Assembly: GCF_005281835.1 (NCBI RefSeq) | Contig: NZ_RZIS01000003.1 | Coordinates: forward strand, 248,001 to 312,000 | DNA from: Vibrio profundi | GTDB taxonomy: Bacteria; Pseudomonadota; Gammaproteobacteria; Enterobacterales; Vibrionaceae | DNA length: 64,000 nt | Direction of reading: 5' to 3' | Shown here: positions 1-8,551 of the stretch, piece after piece | Position numbering within the stretch: the first letter of the stretch is position 1 | How the letters are laid out: every line of letters begins with the position of its first letter | The notes under the pieces: model-generated | Seen by the model: only the letters and a program-made list of their open reading frames with translations | What the model was told of the DNA's origin: nothing | Database searches by the model: none | Program-made: the position numbers and the translations under genes

Positions 1-1
1 G

Positions 2-91
2 TTTAATCGAAATGATTTAGCGACTTGGCACCGAGAAATGGCATTGTTGTCTGGGGTTAAGTTTTCTGGTTATCACGACCCTAACCAGTAA
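2..91 (+). CDS. C-terminal end of an unidentified protein (partial)
   Basis: An open frame enters from the left edge and ends at the TAA at 89-91, coding for the last 29 residues of a protein (ending SGYHDPNQ). It is followed within 30 bases by a good terminator, which supports it being the true end of a plus-strand gene. The fragment is too short to name. The stop codon lies inside a 7-base tandem repeat. Confidence 0.55.
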   Translation, partial: FNRNDLATWHREMALLSGVKFSGYHDPNQ

Positions 92-112
92 CCAGTAACC
101 AGTAATCAGTAA
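85..112 (+). repeat. 7-bp tandem repeat (CCAGTAA) x4
   Basis: Three exact copies of CCAGTAA (85-91, 92-98, 99-105) are followed by TCAGTAA (106-112). The first copy holds the last codons and stop of the upstream partial gene. As the unit is 7 bases, each copy places a TAA in a different frame. Confidence 0.8.
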
Positions 113-117
113 ATAAA

Positions 118-152
118 ACAGAGCCCGCGCTTAGGGGCTCTGTTATGTTTTA
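118..152 (+). terminator. Intrinsic terminator, probably bidirectional
   Basis: ACAGAGCCC (118-126) pairs with GGGCTCTGT (135-143) as a 9-bp stem, followed by TTATGTTTT on the plus strand. The minus strand is also T-rich after the stem, so it can serve both the partial gene on the left and the minus-strand operon ending at 209. Confidence 0.75.
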
Positions 153-208
153 GGCCGTCAGGAAGTGAACAAACTAAACCGTGAGCCATGTTGTCGAAGC
201 ATTGGTTG

Positions 209-1393
209 CTAGATGCCTGCACCAACTTGAAAATATATTGCGCTGTCTTCTTCACTGACCGCAAAATCGATTCCAGATTTCAGCCCGTAGCGACGTGCAA
301 TTAAATAGCGAAAGCCCATGCCATAAGCATAATGACTGTCTTGATCAAATAAACTGTCTTCCTCTGAGGCGGCATAGCCGATCCCAGTGAACACATTCGT
401 TGACCATCTCGGGGTAACTTGCCAAGTCAATTGAGATTCTACTGATAGCGTTTGATCACCCTGATATCGGTTACGGGCAATTCCTCTTAACTCAATGTCT
501 GGGAAAACTGTAGGTGGGAGGAACTGATCATTGGAATACAGTTCTTTGTATAATCCTTTTAACGCAAACGACCAGTCCTTAGAGAGTTCCCAGTAGTTAA
601 TGCCTTTAACACTCAGGGACGAAAAGTCATAGTCACTGCCTATATCATCGTGATAGACGAGAAACTCAGCGGTGTAGTTGTAGCCTTGAGTCGGGTTAAG
701 AAAACTGTTTCTAGAATCATATTCGGCAATCAACCCGACACCAGAGAGCGTGGGTGACGTGTTAGCGAGTTTTTGAAAAATCTCATCAGCTAAGCGATGG
801 CTGTTGATTTGCATATCCGCTTTGTAGTATTTCTGCGAGAATCCCAAAAACACGTTACTGTCGTCAACGCGAAATTGTAGCTTTTGTATTCCACCACCAC
901 CTTGCATACCAAACTCAACACCTTGGCCATCAGCGACTGGCTCTAAAAGGTCTGGTGTACTTTTCGGATAAAAGTTCATGTTGATATCGCCGTAGCCTAA
1001 GCCACCTAAATAGCGGACAGAATCTTTGTCCCAGGTACGACGGTGCGCTAAAAATCCCATCCAGGTACCATTTTCGGTAGTAAAGCCGCCTACAGCCGTA
1101 ATTGCTGGCGTCAGCAGCTGTGCACCTCCGTCTAGTGACTGCGAAGCGAGGGCCTTACGCTTTTCACGTTGTTCGTCTGATTCGTGAAGAAAAATGCCAG
1201 TAAAGCCAGCGCCGTACCCGACGGCTGGCTCTGTGATTACGATAGGAACAGGTAAGAATCCATAGGCGTTTTCTGCGAGGTATTCACCCATATCCAACGC
1301 GCCATCGATGGGGTCGAAAAATTCGATGGCGTAGCTAGGAGAAAAAGAGCTAAAAGAAAGCAGGATGGAACTCGCAAGAGTGCGTAATCGCAT
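209..1393 (-). CDS. BamA/TamA-family (surface antigen D15-like) outer membrane protein
   Basis: A 394-residue protein with a cleavable signal peptide (cut near SYA, residue 22) followed by alternating aromatic/polar strands typical of an outer-membrane beta-barrel. A Tyr/Gly-rich block near residue 57, a mid-protein GVGLIAEYDSR segment followed by NSFLNP, and an RGIARNRYQGDQ-like segment fit the C-terminal barrel domain of the D15/Omp85 superfamily. No POTRA repeats are visible, so it is a short barrel-only member rather than BamA or TamA. An AGAGGA ribosome site precedes the ATG. It is the last gene of a three-gene envelope operon, 24 bases after the preceding gene. Its cargo is unknown. Confidence 0.8.
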   Translation of the reverse strand: MRLRTLASSILLSFSSFSPSYAIEFFDPIDGALDMGEYLAENAYGFLPVPIVITEPAVGYGAGFTGIFLHESDEQREKRKALASQSLDGGAQLLTPAITAVGGFTTENGTWMGFLAHRRTWDKDSVRYLGGLGYGDINMNFYPKSTPDLLEPVADGQGVEFGMQGGGGIQKLQFRVDDSNVFLGFSQKYYKADMQINSHRLADEIFQKLANTSPTLSGVGLIAEYDSRNSFLNPTQGYNYTAEFLVYHDDIGSDYDFSSLSVKGINYWELSKDWSFALKGLYKELYSNDQFLPPTVFPDIELRGIARNRYQGDQTLSVESQLTWQVTPRWSTNVFTGIGYAASEEDSLFDQDSHYAYGMGFRYLIARRYGLKSGIDFAVSEEDSAIYFQVGAGI

Positions 1394-1417
1394 AAAGTTC
1401 CTCTATGGTTGTATAGC

Positions 1418-1960
1418 TTAAAAGTTGTAGGCCGCCATGATACGAACTGCGACATCATCATAATTATTATCGGAAACCAATTCGTGTTCCAAATCCACTT
1501 TGTAGAATTCAGAGATCACTCCCACTCTACCGATATCGATTTTTACGCCAAGGGTAGGTGAGAACTCATCTAAACTTTCTTCTCGAAGAATCTCACTGGT
1601 TTCAGGATCGGTTTGTTGCATAGTGATCGCGTTGTAAGTTAAGCCGACTCGTGGAGTAATGGCGAACGTTGGGGTGAGATTAAACTCGTAACCTATTGCT
1701 GTGTGCAGACCCCATGAATCGATTGTGGTTGGGTAGACACTGGCGAATTGCGAACCATCGTGTTCTTCAAAGGTCGTGCTGTAACCTAAAGACCAGTTAA
1801 TATGAGGTGCAATTTCAGCGCCCACTTCCAACGTGTAAGTTTCAACATCTTCAATGAACCCAACCCCACCGGATACGAATGGATCTTGCTCTTGAGCTGC
1901 AAAGGCACTCGGTATAATCGCGAGTAAGAAAATGCTAATCGTGAGAATTGTGAAAGCCAT
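1418..1960 (-). CDS. Small outer-membrane beta-barrel protein
   Basis: A 180-residue protein with an N-terminal signal peptide (cut near AFA, residues 19-21) and about eight amphipathic strands ending in the aromatic terminus AYNF, the Phe-terminal signature used by the Bam machinery. The size matches small OmpA/OmpW-type eight-stranded barrels, but there is no OmpA peptidoglycan-binding domain and I cannot assign a named family. An AAGGG site precedes the ATG. It starts 8 bases after the glycine-zipper gene, so the two are almost certainly co-transcribed. Confidence 0.75.
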   Translation of the reverse strand: MAFTILTISIFLLAIIPSAFAAQEQDPFVSGGVGFIEDVETYTLEVGAEIAPHINWSLGYSTTFEEHDGSQFASVYPTTIDSWGLHTAIGYEFNLTPTFAITPRVGLTYNAITMQQTDPETSEILREESLDEFSPTLGVKIDIGRVGVISEFYKVDLEHELVSDNNYDDVAVRIMAAYNF

Positions 1961-1968
1961 GGCAACCC

Positions 1969-2427
1969 TTAGTTCAATGCATTATAGCCGCGCTCAGCCA
2001 TACAATTTCTCATGACTTGAAGCTGCTCTTGGCTGCTATGAGTTTGTTGGGCGTTTTGCTCTGCATTTTTGCCAAGTCGACCACCAATGAGGCCGATAGC
2101 GGCTCCGACTTTTGCTCCATCGCTACCAGAATTTCCAGATATTGCACCAACCGCTGCGCCCGCGGCCGCTCCCTTAGCTGCTCCTTTTACTCCACTGCCA
2201 TTTACGGGCTTGTCTTCATTTGCGGAGGGCTGAGCAACACTTTGGGCGAGGACTTGGCATTCTTGAATAGAGGCGTTGAGAGCTGTGCTATCGCCTTTAG
2301 GATCGGAAAATACAATGCCATAAATCTCATCTTTGACAGAAACGACACTGCTGTTGGCCATCGCTGAGTGGGAAAACAAGGCTGCGATAGAACATGAGAT
2401 AACTAGGCAAGAAGAGAATATTTTCAT
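1969..2427 (-). CDS. Glycine-zipper secreted/outer-membrane protein
   Basis: A 152-residue protein with a signal peptide (cut near AMA, residue 24). Residues about 75-120 form an alanine/glycine-rich glycine zipper (KGAAKGAAAGAAVGAISG, then GAKVGAAIGLIGG) like those of Slp/Rcs-type lipoproteins that insert hairpins into the outer membrane. Two cysteines (QECQV and RNCMAE) could form a disulfide. There is no lipobox, so it is not a lipoprotein. It is the first gene of the three-gene minus-strand envelope operon. Exact function unknown. Confidence 0.75.
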   Translation of the reverse strand: MKIFSSCLVISCSIAALFSHSAMANSSVVSVKDEIYGIVFSDPKGDSTALNASIQECQVLAQSVAQPSANEDKPVNGSGVKGAAKGAAAGAAVGAISGNSGSDGAKVGAAIGLIGGRLGKNAEQNAQQTHSSQEQLQVMRNCMAERGYNALN

Positions 2428-2544
2428 AAGACACCATTGATGTGATTGTTAAAACACGTCGATGGTAAAGATTCTCAACAAACTAATTTGATAACGGCTA
2501 GGCTCAAATTTGAGCGAGGGGGAAAAAGACACAAGAAGGAGTGT

Positions 2545-2593
2545 CGAGTAACCGCTTAAGGCCGCTAGATTGCCGCCTTAAACTGGTTACTCG
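2545..2593 (-). terminator. Long two-tier inverted repeat downstream of the BCCT gene
   Basis: CGAGTAACC (2545-2553) pairs with GGTTACTCG (2585-2593), and inside it TTAAGGC (2556-2562) pairs with GCCTTAA (2575-2581). The structure starts 43 bases after the stop of the minus-strand transporter and is followed on that strand by a second small hairpin and a T-rich stretch. It probably ends that transcript. Confidence 0.55.
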
Positions 2594-2636
2594 TGAAGCT
2601 AAAAGCCAGTATTTACGCTGGATTAACGAGCTGAAT

Positions 2637-4223
2637 TTAAACTAGCCCTTGCTGCTTAGCCATATGGTTGGCGATTTTTGGAGCATGCCACAGGCAAGGC
2701 AATAGAATTAACGATACAGGAACAGCGGTGATCACAATGAAAGATTGTAATGCTGAAATTCCACCTGAGCCCATTGAGATGAGGGCAATCGCCACAACTC
2801 CCATGATTAGCCCCCAAAATGAGCGAACTAGCGCATTAGGTTCTGTTGATCCTGTAATGACGACACTGATGGTGTAGGTCATGGAGTCACCTGTGGTGAC
2901 AATAAAGGTGGTGGTTAAAATCAGAAACAGCACTGAAATCAGCACAGGGAAAGGCAATTGAGATGTAATTGCCAGTAGCACTGCGGGCAGGTTAAAGCCC
3001 TCAAAGGCATTTGAGATACTGCCTGGGTTTGCCAGCTCGAATGCTAAACCGCTGCCACCAACAATACTGAACCAGAAACAAGTCACAAGCGGAGCGGCAA
3101 TACTGATCGAAAGGATCATTTGGCGAATGGTGCGACCGCGTGAAATGCGAGCGATGAAGATTGCCATCATAGGCCCATAACCCAGGAACCACCCCCAGAA
3201 AAATACCGTCCAGCCACCTAACCAAGCTGTGTCTTGGCGGAAAAGAGCCATCGGGATGAAGTTATCAACCATACCGCCTAGGCCTTGTAAGTAACCATCA
3301 ACGATAAAGCTTGTCGGCCCTACAAGTAGGATGTAACCAATGAGTGCCAACGACAAAATAATATTGTAGCGACTCACTATTTGAATGCCCTTGTTAACGC
3401 CACTTAACGCCGAAAGCGTATACATGGCGATGGCGAACAGAATAATGAGTGACTGCGTGAAGAAGGAGTTTTCAAAGCCAAATAGTTCGCTAAGCGCGTA
3501 GCTGATTTGTAGGCCAAGAAAGCCTATTGGGCCTATAGTGCCTGCCGCAACCGCAATGATGCTGCATGCATCCACTACATTTCCCAACCAGCCATGTATC
3601 GCTTTGTCACCGAATACTGGGTACAACAAAGTGCGTGGTTTGAGTGGCAAGCCTTTATCGTAATGCAAATGCATTAACACGATAGAGGAAAGCCCACCTA
3701 AAATGGCCCAAGCAAGAAAGCCCCAATGCATGAAGGATTGGGAGAGTGCATTCGTTGCCATTTGTTGCGGAGAGGCTTCTCCATATATTGGTGGTGCTGA
3801 TACGAAGTGAGCTATCGGTTCTGCTGCTGCCCAAAAGACACCGCCGCCAGCAAGCAAAGTACATAAGACGATGGCCATCCATTTAAAGGTGTCCATCTCC
3901 GGTATAGAAATTCCCCCTAAACGAACGTACCCAGTACGACTAATCGCCAGTACTAATCCAATGATAAAGTTGAGCAGTAACAGTACTTGCCAAAAAGCAC
4001 CAAACCACTTGGTCGATAAGCTGAAACCATGATTGACTAGTGCTGTAAGCGCGCTGCTATTAGTAATCGCGAATAGTACAAATAGGGTTAGAAAGCTACC
4101 ACTAAGCCAGAAGACAGGGTTGCCGAGTTCTAACTTTTGAAAAAGAGAGCCGGCTTGAAAAGGGGTAGATGGCTTAGAGGAAGTAACGATGTGATCGCTG
4201 GCGACATGCGTCAAGTCAGACAT
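2637..4223 (-). CDS. BCCT-family compatible-solute transporter
   Basis: A 528-residue inner-membrane carrier with about 12 hydrophobic segments. It carries the hallmarks of the betaine/carnitine/choline family: the Trp-rich WTVFFWGWFLGYGPMMAIF segment (about residue 340) followed by IARISRGRT, and an FWAAAEP segment near residue 129. The family couples uptake of betaine, choline, carnitine or dimethylsulfoniopropionate to Na+ or H+ entry, mostly in osmotic stress. The substrate cannot be read from the sequence. The length is about the family's core size, without the long C-terminal osmosensing tail of BetT-type members. It appears monocistronic. Confidence 0.9.
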   Translation of the reverse strand: MSDLTHVASDHIVTSSKPSTPFQAGSLFQKLELGNPVFWLSGSFLTLFVLFAITNSSALTALVNHGFSLSTKWFGAFWQVLLLLNFIIGLVLAISRTGYVRLGGISIPEMDTFKWMAIVLCTLLAGGGVFWAAAEPIAHFVSAPPIYGEASPQQMATNALSQSFMHWGFLAWAILGGLSSIVLMHLHYDKGLPLKPRTLLYPVFGDKAIHGWLGNVVDACSIIAVAAGTIGPIGFLGLQISYALSELFGFENSFFTQSLIILFAIAMYTLSALSGVNKGIQIVSRYNIILSLALIGYILLVGPTSFIVDGYLQGLGGMVDNFIPMALFRQDTAWLGGWTVFFWGWFLGYGPMMAIFIARISRGRTIRQMILSISIAAPLVTCFWFSIVGGSGLAFELANPGSISNAFEGFNLPAVLLAITSQLPFPVLISVLFLILTTTFIVTTGDSMTYTISVVITGSTEPNALVRSFWGLIMGVVAIALISMGSGGISALQSFIVITAVPVSLILLPCLWHAPKIANHMAKQQGLV

Positions 4224-4581
4224 TATAGTTTCACTATCTTTGGCTTAAATTAAGCCTATGTATTTACCTAACACGATTGCAATAAAAGTGTGAGGTTCGT
4301 CAAAAAGTCGGTGATACTAACACATTTGTTACTAGCTGGTGCGGAAATCACAAAAAGAATTATAGGGCGAGTGTAAACCTGACTTTCCTGAACAATATTC
4401 AAGCGGGTTTAGCGGTTTAAAAGCTTGATGAGTTAAAGTTTAACAACCTAAAAACTGACCGTGGGTGGTAAGCATTAGTCGAAGAACTGAAGAGCCTTAT
4501 GACAATCTTGACTCATAAGGCTTTAGGCATAGGTGGTTAGGAGGGAGAGCATTTACAGGTATATGTGGATGCTCGCGTTAC
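4224..4581. other. Intergenic region with a hairpin terminator
   Basis: There is no convincing gene in these 358 bases. AGCCTTATGA (4493-4502) pairs with TCATAAGGCT (4513-4522), a 10-bp stem about 60 bases after the stop of the minus-strand pseudouridine synthase. It probably ends that transcript, although its T tract is poor. The rest should hold the promoter of the BCCT gene. Confidence 0.5.
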
Positions 4582-6465
4582 TTAAAATTCGGCATCAACT
4601 TCGAATTCGAGGGCTTCCCCTGTGACTGGGTGAGAGAACTTTAGGTAACCCGCATGTAAATGAAGCCTATCTCGTTTAAAGCCGTATAGGTCATCACCCG
4701 TAATTGGAATACCAAGTCCTTGCGGGTGTGCGCAGTGAACACGGAGTTGGTGCGTTCTACCTGTTTTGGGATAAAGGTGAACTAAGGTCTTACCTTCGTT
4801 ACGGTTGATGACAGCCCACGTTGTTTCCGCGTGACGACCATCTTCAAAGCAAACCAACTGGCGTGGCCTGTCGTTTGTATCACCACGGAGGGGCAACTGA
4901 ATAAGCCCTTCATCTTGCTCTACGACCCCATCAAGCAAAGCGGTATAACGCTTTTCTACCGTTCGATTAATAAATTGTTGCTGAACATGTTTGTTCGTTT
5001 CAGGCGTTAGCGCAAGTACGAGTAAACCAGAAGTCGACATATCGAGTCGGTGAACGATGAGTGGGCCTGTAGCGTCTGGAAACTGTGCCTTGATTCTTGA
5101 GTAAACCGAATCCTCAATGAATTTACCGGGTACTGATAAAAATTCAGCAGGCTTGTTAACCACCACGATGACATCGTCTTGATACACTATCTTAAAGTCT
5201 TTTCCGATAGCTGGATTGACGATCAACGGGTTATCTTCAAGTTCTATCTCTTGCAGCATGTGTTCAAGTATTTCAAAGCATTTACTCTGACAAACAGGGT
5301 ATAAGTTTTTATGTTGTCGGATCTCTGCCGCGGGCGCTTTACCCCACCAAAACTCGGTCAAAGCTAACGGTTTTAAGTCATGGTTAAACGCAAAATTCAG
5401 TAGCTTTGGTGAGCAACATTCGCCGCTCGCTTGAAGCGCAGCCTGCCCATTAAGCAAGTCGAAAAGTGATCGAGTTTGTTTCGATGAGTTTAAAAAATGA
5501 AAATGCTTTAACCGCGTATCTTCGAGTTTTTGTTCAAGATGTTCTTTTGAATGGATAAGCTCGGCCAGTGTGTTTTCTTCACCTGACAAGGTTTGTTCAA
5601 GCGCATGACAGGCGTGTTGAGCTTCAAGCTTTAACGCTTTCAGTTCACGTTTCTCTCGGCTACTTTCGTTCCCAAGCTCAGCGACATATTGTGCTAACTG
5701 TTCTTCATTGAATTTCGTTTCAGCTTCTTTTCGTAGCTGTTTCCGACGTTGTTTACTAAGCTTCATCGCGTCTTGGAACTGAGCGATTTTCAATTCGAAT
5801 TGTTCACGTGTCGACTGCAGTTTGTTTGCTGTATCTGATTCGAGTATTTTCGCGTTGGTTCGAGCCAGTTTTTCCATAACCTCGGTGAGGCTGAGCTGAA
5901 TCGCTCTGGACGCGACGATGAAGTTGTTTTTATCAAATGCACTGGGTACAAAGTTGACCTTGATAGAAGAAACACAGGCCTGATTAAGATTGAGTTCGCC
6001 AGCATGCGCGGATAAATAGCCAAGTTGTCCTTTATTATCTGTAACCAAAAGCACCCCATACATCTGGCCGTTGGATTGCTCGTCTATTCCCGCGTCTAAA
6101 AGCTTACTTTGTAGTTCTCTCATCGCTATTTCGCAAAGTGGATGCGGAGAATAGTAATAGGGAAAGGTAAAGCGGGTCGGCTGTTTTATCCCAGCGACCT
6201 GTCGAGTGAAAGGATTGAAATGATCGATTGCTGGCGAACTAGGCATGAAGTCACTCTTAATGGGTGTGAGGCGCAGTAGTGATGTTGAACGCATGTAGTG
6301 AACGTTGCGCTTCAGGATGGCGAGATAGTAACGCTCAATGGCGGATTTTGAAAGCTCAATAGTATTGATACTGAGGTTAGTGTAGCTGGGCGATTTGATG
6401 TGATTATAGAGGAACAAATCGTCATAAAGCGAGAGGCCAACTGAGTCAGAAACGAATCGACTCAT
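4582..6465 (-). CDS. RluA-family pseudouridine synthase with long coiled-coil N-terminus
   Basis: A 627-residue protein. The C-terminal third (about 400-620) is a complete RluA-type catalytic domain: IVHRLDMSTSGLLVLAL holds the catalytic aspartate of the HRLD motif, followed by KRYTALLDG and the late GRTHQLRVH motif. These enzymes isomerise uridine to pseudouridine in rRNA or tRNA. The first 400 residues are extra: a domain of unknown type with a Lys/Glu/Gln-rich coiled coil (about 190-320, containing KQRRKQLRKEAE). Classical RluA-D proteins are 220-330 residues. No good ribosome site precedes the ATG. The RNA target is unknown. Confidence 0.85.
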   Translation of the reverse strand: MSRFVSDSVGLSLYDDLFLYNHIKSPSYTNLSINTIELSKSAIERYYLAILKRNVHYMRSTSLLRLTPIKSDFMPSSPAIDHFNPFTRQVAGIKQPTRFTFPYYYSPHPLCEIAMRELQSKLLDAGIDEQSNGQMYGVLLVTDNKGQLGYLSAHAGELNLNQACVSSIKVNFVPSAFDKNNFIVASRAIQLSLTEVMEKLARTNAKILESDTANKLQSTREQFELKIAQFQDAMKLSKQRRKQLRKEAETKFNEEQLAQYVAELGNESSREKRELKALKLEAQHACHALEQTLSGEENTLAELIHSKEHLEQKLEDTRLKHFHFLNSSKQTRSLFDLLNGQAALQASGECCSPKLLNFAFNHDLKPLALTEFWWGKAPAAEIRQHKNLYPVCQSKCFEILEHMLQEIELEDNPLIVNPAIGKDFKIVYQDDVIVVVNKPAEFLSVPGKFIEDSVYSRIKAQFPDATGPLIVHRLDMSTSGLLVLALTPETNKHVQQQFINRTVEKRYTALLDGVVEQDEGLIQLPLRGDTNDRPRQLVCFEDGRHAETTWAVINRNEGKTLVHLYPKTGRTHQLRVHCAHPQGLGIPITGDDLYGFKRDRLHLHAGYLKFSHPVTGEALEFEVDAEF

Positions 6466-6619
6466 CGGAGGTTTCTATTAGTTTTTCTCATTGGTTGCGT
6501 ACGCAGTTTTATAAGAGTAAGCTTTTGTAAAGTCTATAAATAATTGTAAATTATGTCCTGTCGATTTCTTGTCCGAATTCCCCAAATTAAACTCATTATT
6601 GCTTCTATAGGGGATAGCT

Positions 6620-7462
6620 ATGTTTCTTGATCCTCTACTGATGGTTTGGCTGCCTCTATTAGCTTCAATTCTCTGTTTGTTCTTTAGTAAGGAACGGGCG
6701 GCATTTTGTTTACTGTTCATCACTTTAGTTGTCGCGATGGTATTCGGCCGACTAGAGCTACTGGGCGCTGTCAGTGTTATGGCTGGAATCGGCTTAGCTT
6801 ATGGTATTCGCTTTTTACCGGAAAAAATTCGATTTATTGGCCATGGTTTAGTTCTGCTGTGGTGTATTGCGTTATTTCTTCATTTACCGCCAGGCTTTAA
6901 CAACCTAAAAGTACTCGACCAAGTGCTCACGGGAGAAATGAGCATTCCATTCTCGATGCACATTAACCTTGATAAACCGTTGGCGCTATTTGCTTTGTTT
7001 ATTGCTTATCCAGGTTTGTTAGGTAACAGAACAAACCTGGACCTACTTAAATTGGCTCTGGTGTCGCTAGCAACGCTAGCGCTTTTACCGATAGCGTGGC
7101 AATTGGGAGCGCTAAAGCCTGAGTGGTCTTTGCCGAGCTGGTGGTGGCTATTTGTGCTCAATAACCTGTTGCTCACTTGTGTCGCTGAAGAGGCGCTATT
7201 TCGTGGTTACATCCAACAAGGTTTGGCCAAACGTTTTGGCTGGGTGATCGGTTTAGGAGCCGCGAGCCTTTTGTTTGGCTTAGCCCATATGGCTGGTGGG
7301 GCAATGCTTGTGATATTCGCTTCATTAGCCGGAGTAGGCTACGGATTGGCGTTTTACTTTAGCTCACGCTTGTGGGTCGCGGTGGCTCTTCATTTCCTAT
7401 TTAATTTATGCCACCTCCTGTTTTTTACTTATCCAATGTTATCGGCTTCACCTGCGCAGTAA
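6620..7462 (+). CDS. CPBP-family intramembrane metalloprotease
   Basis: A 280-residue, almost wholly hydrophobic protein with about eight membrane segments. The C-terminal half holds the CPBP (Abi/CAAX protease and bacteriocin-processing) motifs: AEEALFRGYIQ with the paired glutamates and arginine, then FGLAHMAGG and ALHFLFNL, which supply the catalytic histidines. Family members are glutamic intramembrane peptidases; in bacteria, roles range from bacteriocin self-immunity to membrane protein processing. GGGGA lies 6 bases before the ATG. It diverges from the pseudouridine synthase gene. Substrate unknown. Confidence 0.85.
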   Translation: MFLDPLLMVWLPLLASILCLFFSKERAAFCLLFITLVVAMVFGRLELLGAVSVMAGIGLAYGIRFLPEKIRFIGHGLVLLWCIALFLHLPPGFNNLKVLDQVLTGEMSIPFSMHINLDKPLALFALFIAYPGLLGNRTNLDLLKLALVSLATLALLPIAWQLGALKPEWSLPSWWWLFVLNNLLLTCVAEEALFRGYIQQGLAKRFGWVIGLGAASLLFGLAHMAGGAMLVIFASLAGVGYGLAFYFSSRLWVAVALHFLFNLCHLLFFTYPMLSASPAQ

Positions 7463-7585
7463 CAGAGTAGCGGTTTGTTCTATGGTCAGACCGCTGTCCT
7501 CCCATATATGTTATTAGAGGGTTAATATTTTAGTGACGGCGTCACTTTCGTGAGCCATCGGCACAAGTTATCAATTTAGATAGCT

Positions 7586-8269
7586 TTAGTTAAATTCGTA
7601 GGTAAAGGTAGCACCAAGTCGGCTGTTATCACCAAAGTCGTCTTCAGCCATCACGCCATATATGTTGATGAACTTAGATCTAGAGAATTGATGGCTCAAC
7701 CCGACACCAATCCAAAAGCCAGTATAGTTATCTGAACCTTTAGATGCGCCGCCAAAACCAATGACTGACCAACGTTTTCTGATCTGTTGAAGCCCTAATA
7801 TTCCAAGATAGCCACCGTTGCTAGATGCAGGCACAAGCATGTAGTCGCGCTCTAGATTACTGTCGTCAAAATGGTCGGTTTCACCTGTGTTATAGCTATA
7901 GCCAGCCATCGGAAAAAGCTGAATGCTAAAAGGTTCGATTCCAAAGTAGCGCAAGGGGATAAAGGTTCGGATGTTGTAGCTATCTCGCTTACCTGGGTCA
8001 AATTCAGTTTGAGTGAAGCTGAAATCCATGATGCCAAGTCGCATTAACCACGACCCTCCAATGCGCCATTCTTCACCGTCAGCATTCACACTTGCATCAA
8101 GCCGGCGCAAATCATCCAAACGTACCGAACCCGAAAATTTGACGGAATCTGTATAGGACAATCCTAGATGAGTGGCGATCTTGGTGGGATCTTCATGGTT
8201 CTTGTCGCGAGCTAATGCATTTAATGGGAAAAGACTAACTAGAATAAAGGTGATAATTGGTTTGATCAT
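7586..8269 (-). CDS. Outer-membrane/exported protein of unknown function
   Basis: A 227-residue protein with a signal peptide (cut after ALA, about residue 20). The rest is rich in alternating Tyr/Phe/Gly strands and ends in FTYEFN, consistent with a small outer-membrane beta-barrel. I see no enzymatic motif and do not recognise a named family. The gene stands alone between convergent CPBP and divergent LysR genes, about 280 bases from the latter, so it may share a control region with it. Confidence 0.65.
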   Translation of the reverse strand: MIKPIITFILVSLFPLNALARDKNHEDPTKIATHLGLSYTDSVKFSGSVRLDDLRRLDASVNADGEEWRIGGSWLMRLGIMDFSFTQTEFDPGKRDSYNIRTFIPLRYFGIEPFSIQLFPMAGYSYNTGETDHFDDSNLERDYMLVPASSNGGYLGILGLQQIRKRWSVIGFGGASKGSDNYTGFWIGVGLSHQFSRSKFINIYGVMAEDDFGDNSRLGATFTYEFN

Positions 8270-8551
8270 AGCGCTACTTAACCGTTAAGTGGACGGCGAT
8301 GAAAGGGCGATATTCATCGAACGTGTTATATATGGTAGTCGTTTTATTGTGAGACTAATGGCATCGACCTAATTGGAGAACTCACCGAAAGTATAGTCGT
8401 TTGATTTCATGATTGCGTTTCAACCTCGAGTTGTGGATCTTTAGTGGGTATTCATTCTAGGCTTAAGAAGGAGCCAAGCTTATTTGGGTTAAATCCATTG
8501 GAAACATGAGATTATTTACGTTAGTTTGGCTAAAGATATGAACAAAAGTGA

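Noticed and set aside
85..112. Possible CRISPR-like repeats
   Set aside because: The unit is only 7 bases, without spacers; it is a simple tandem repeat.
6478..6723. 81-codon minus-strand frame between the pseudouridine synthase and CPBP genes
   Set aside because: It overlaps the start of the CPBP gene and has no family signature or ribosome site.
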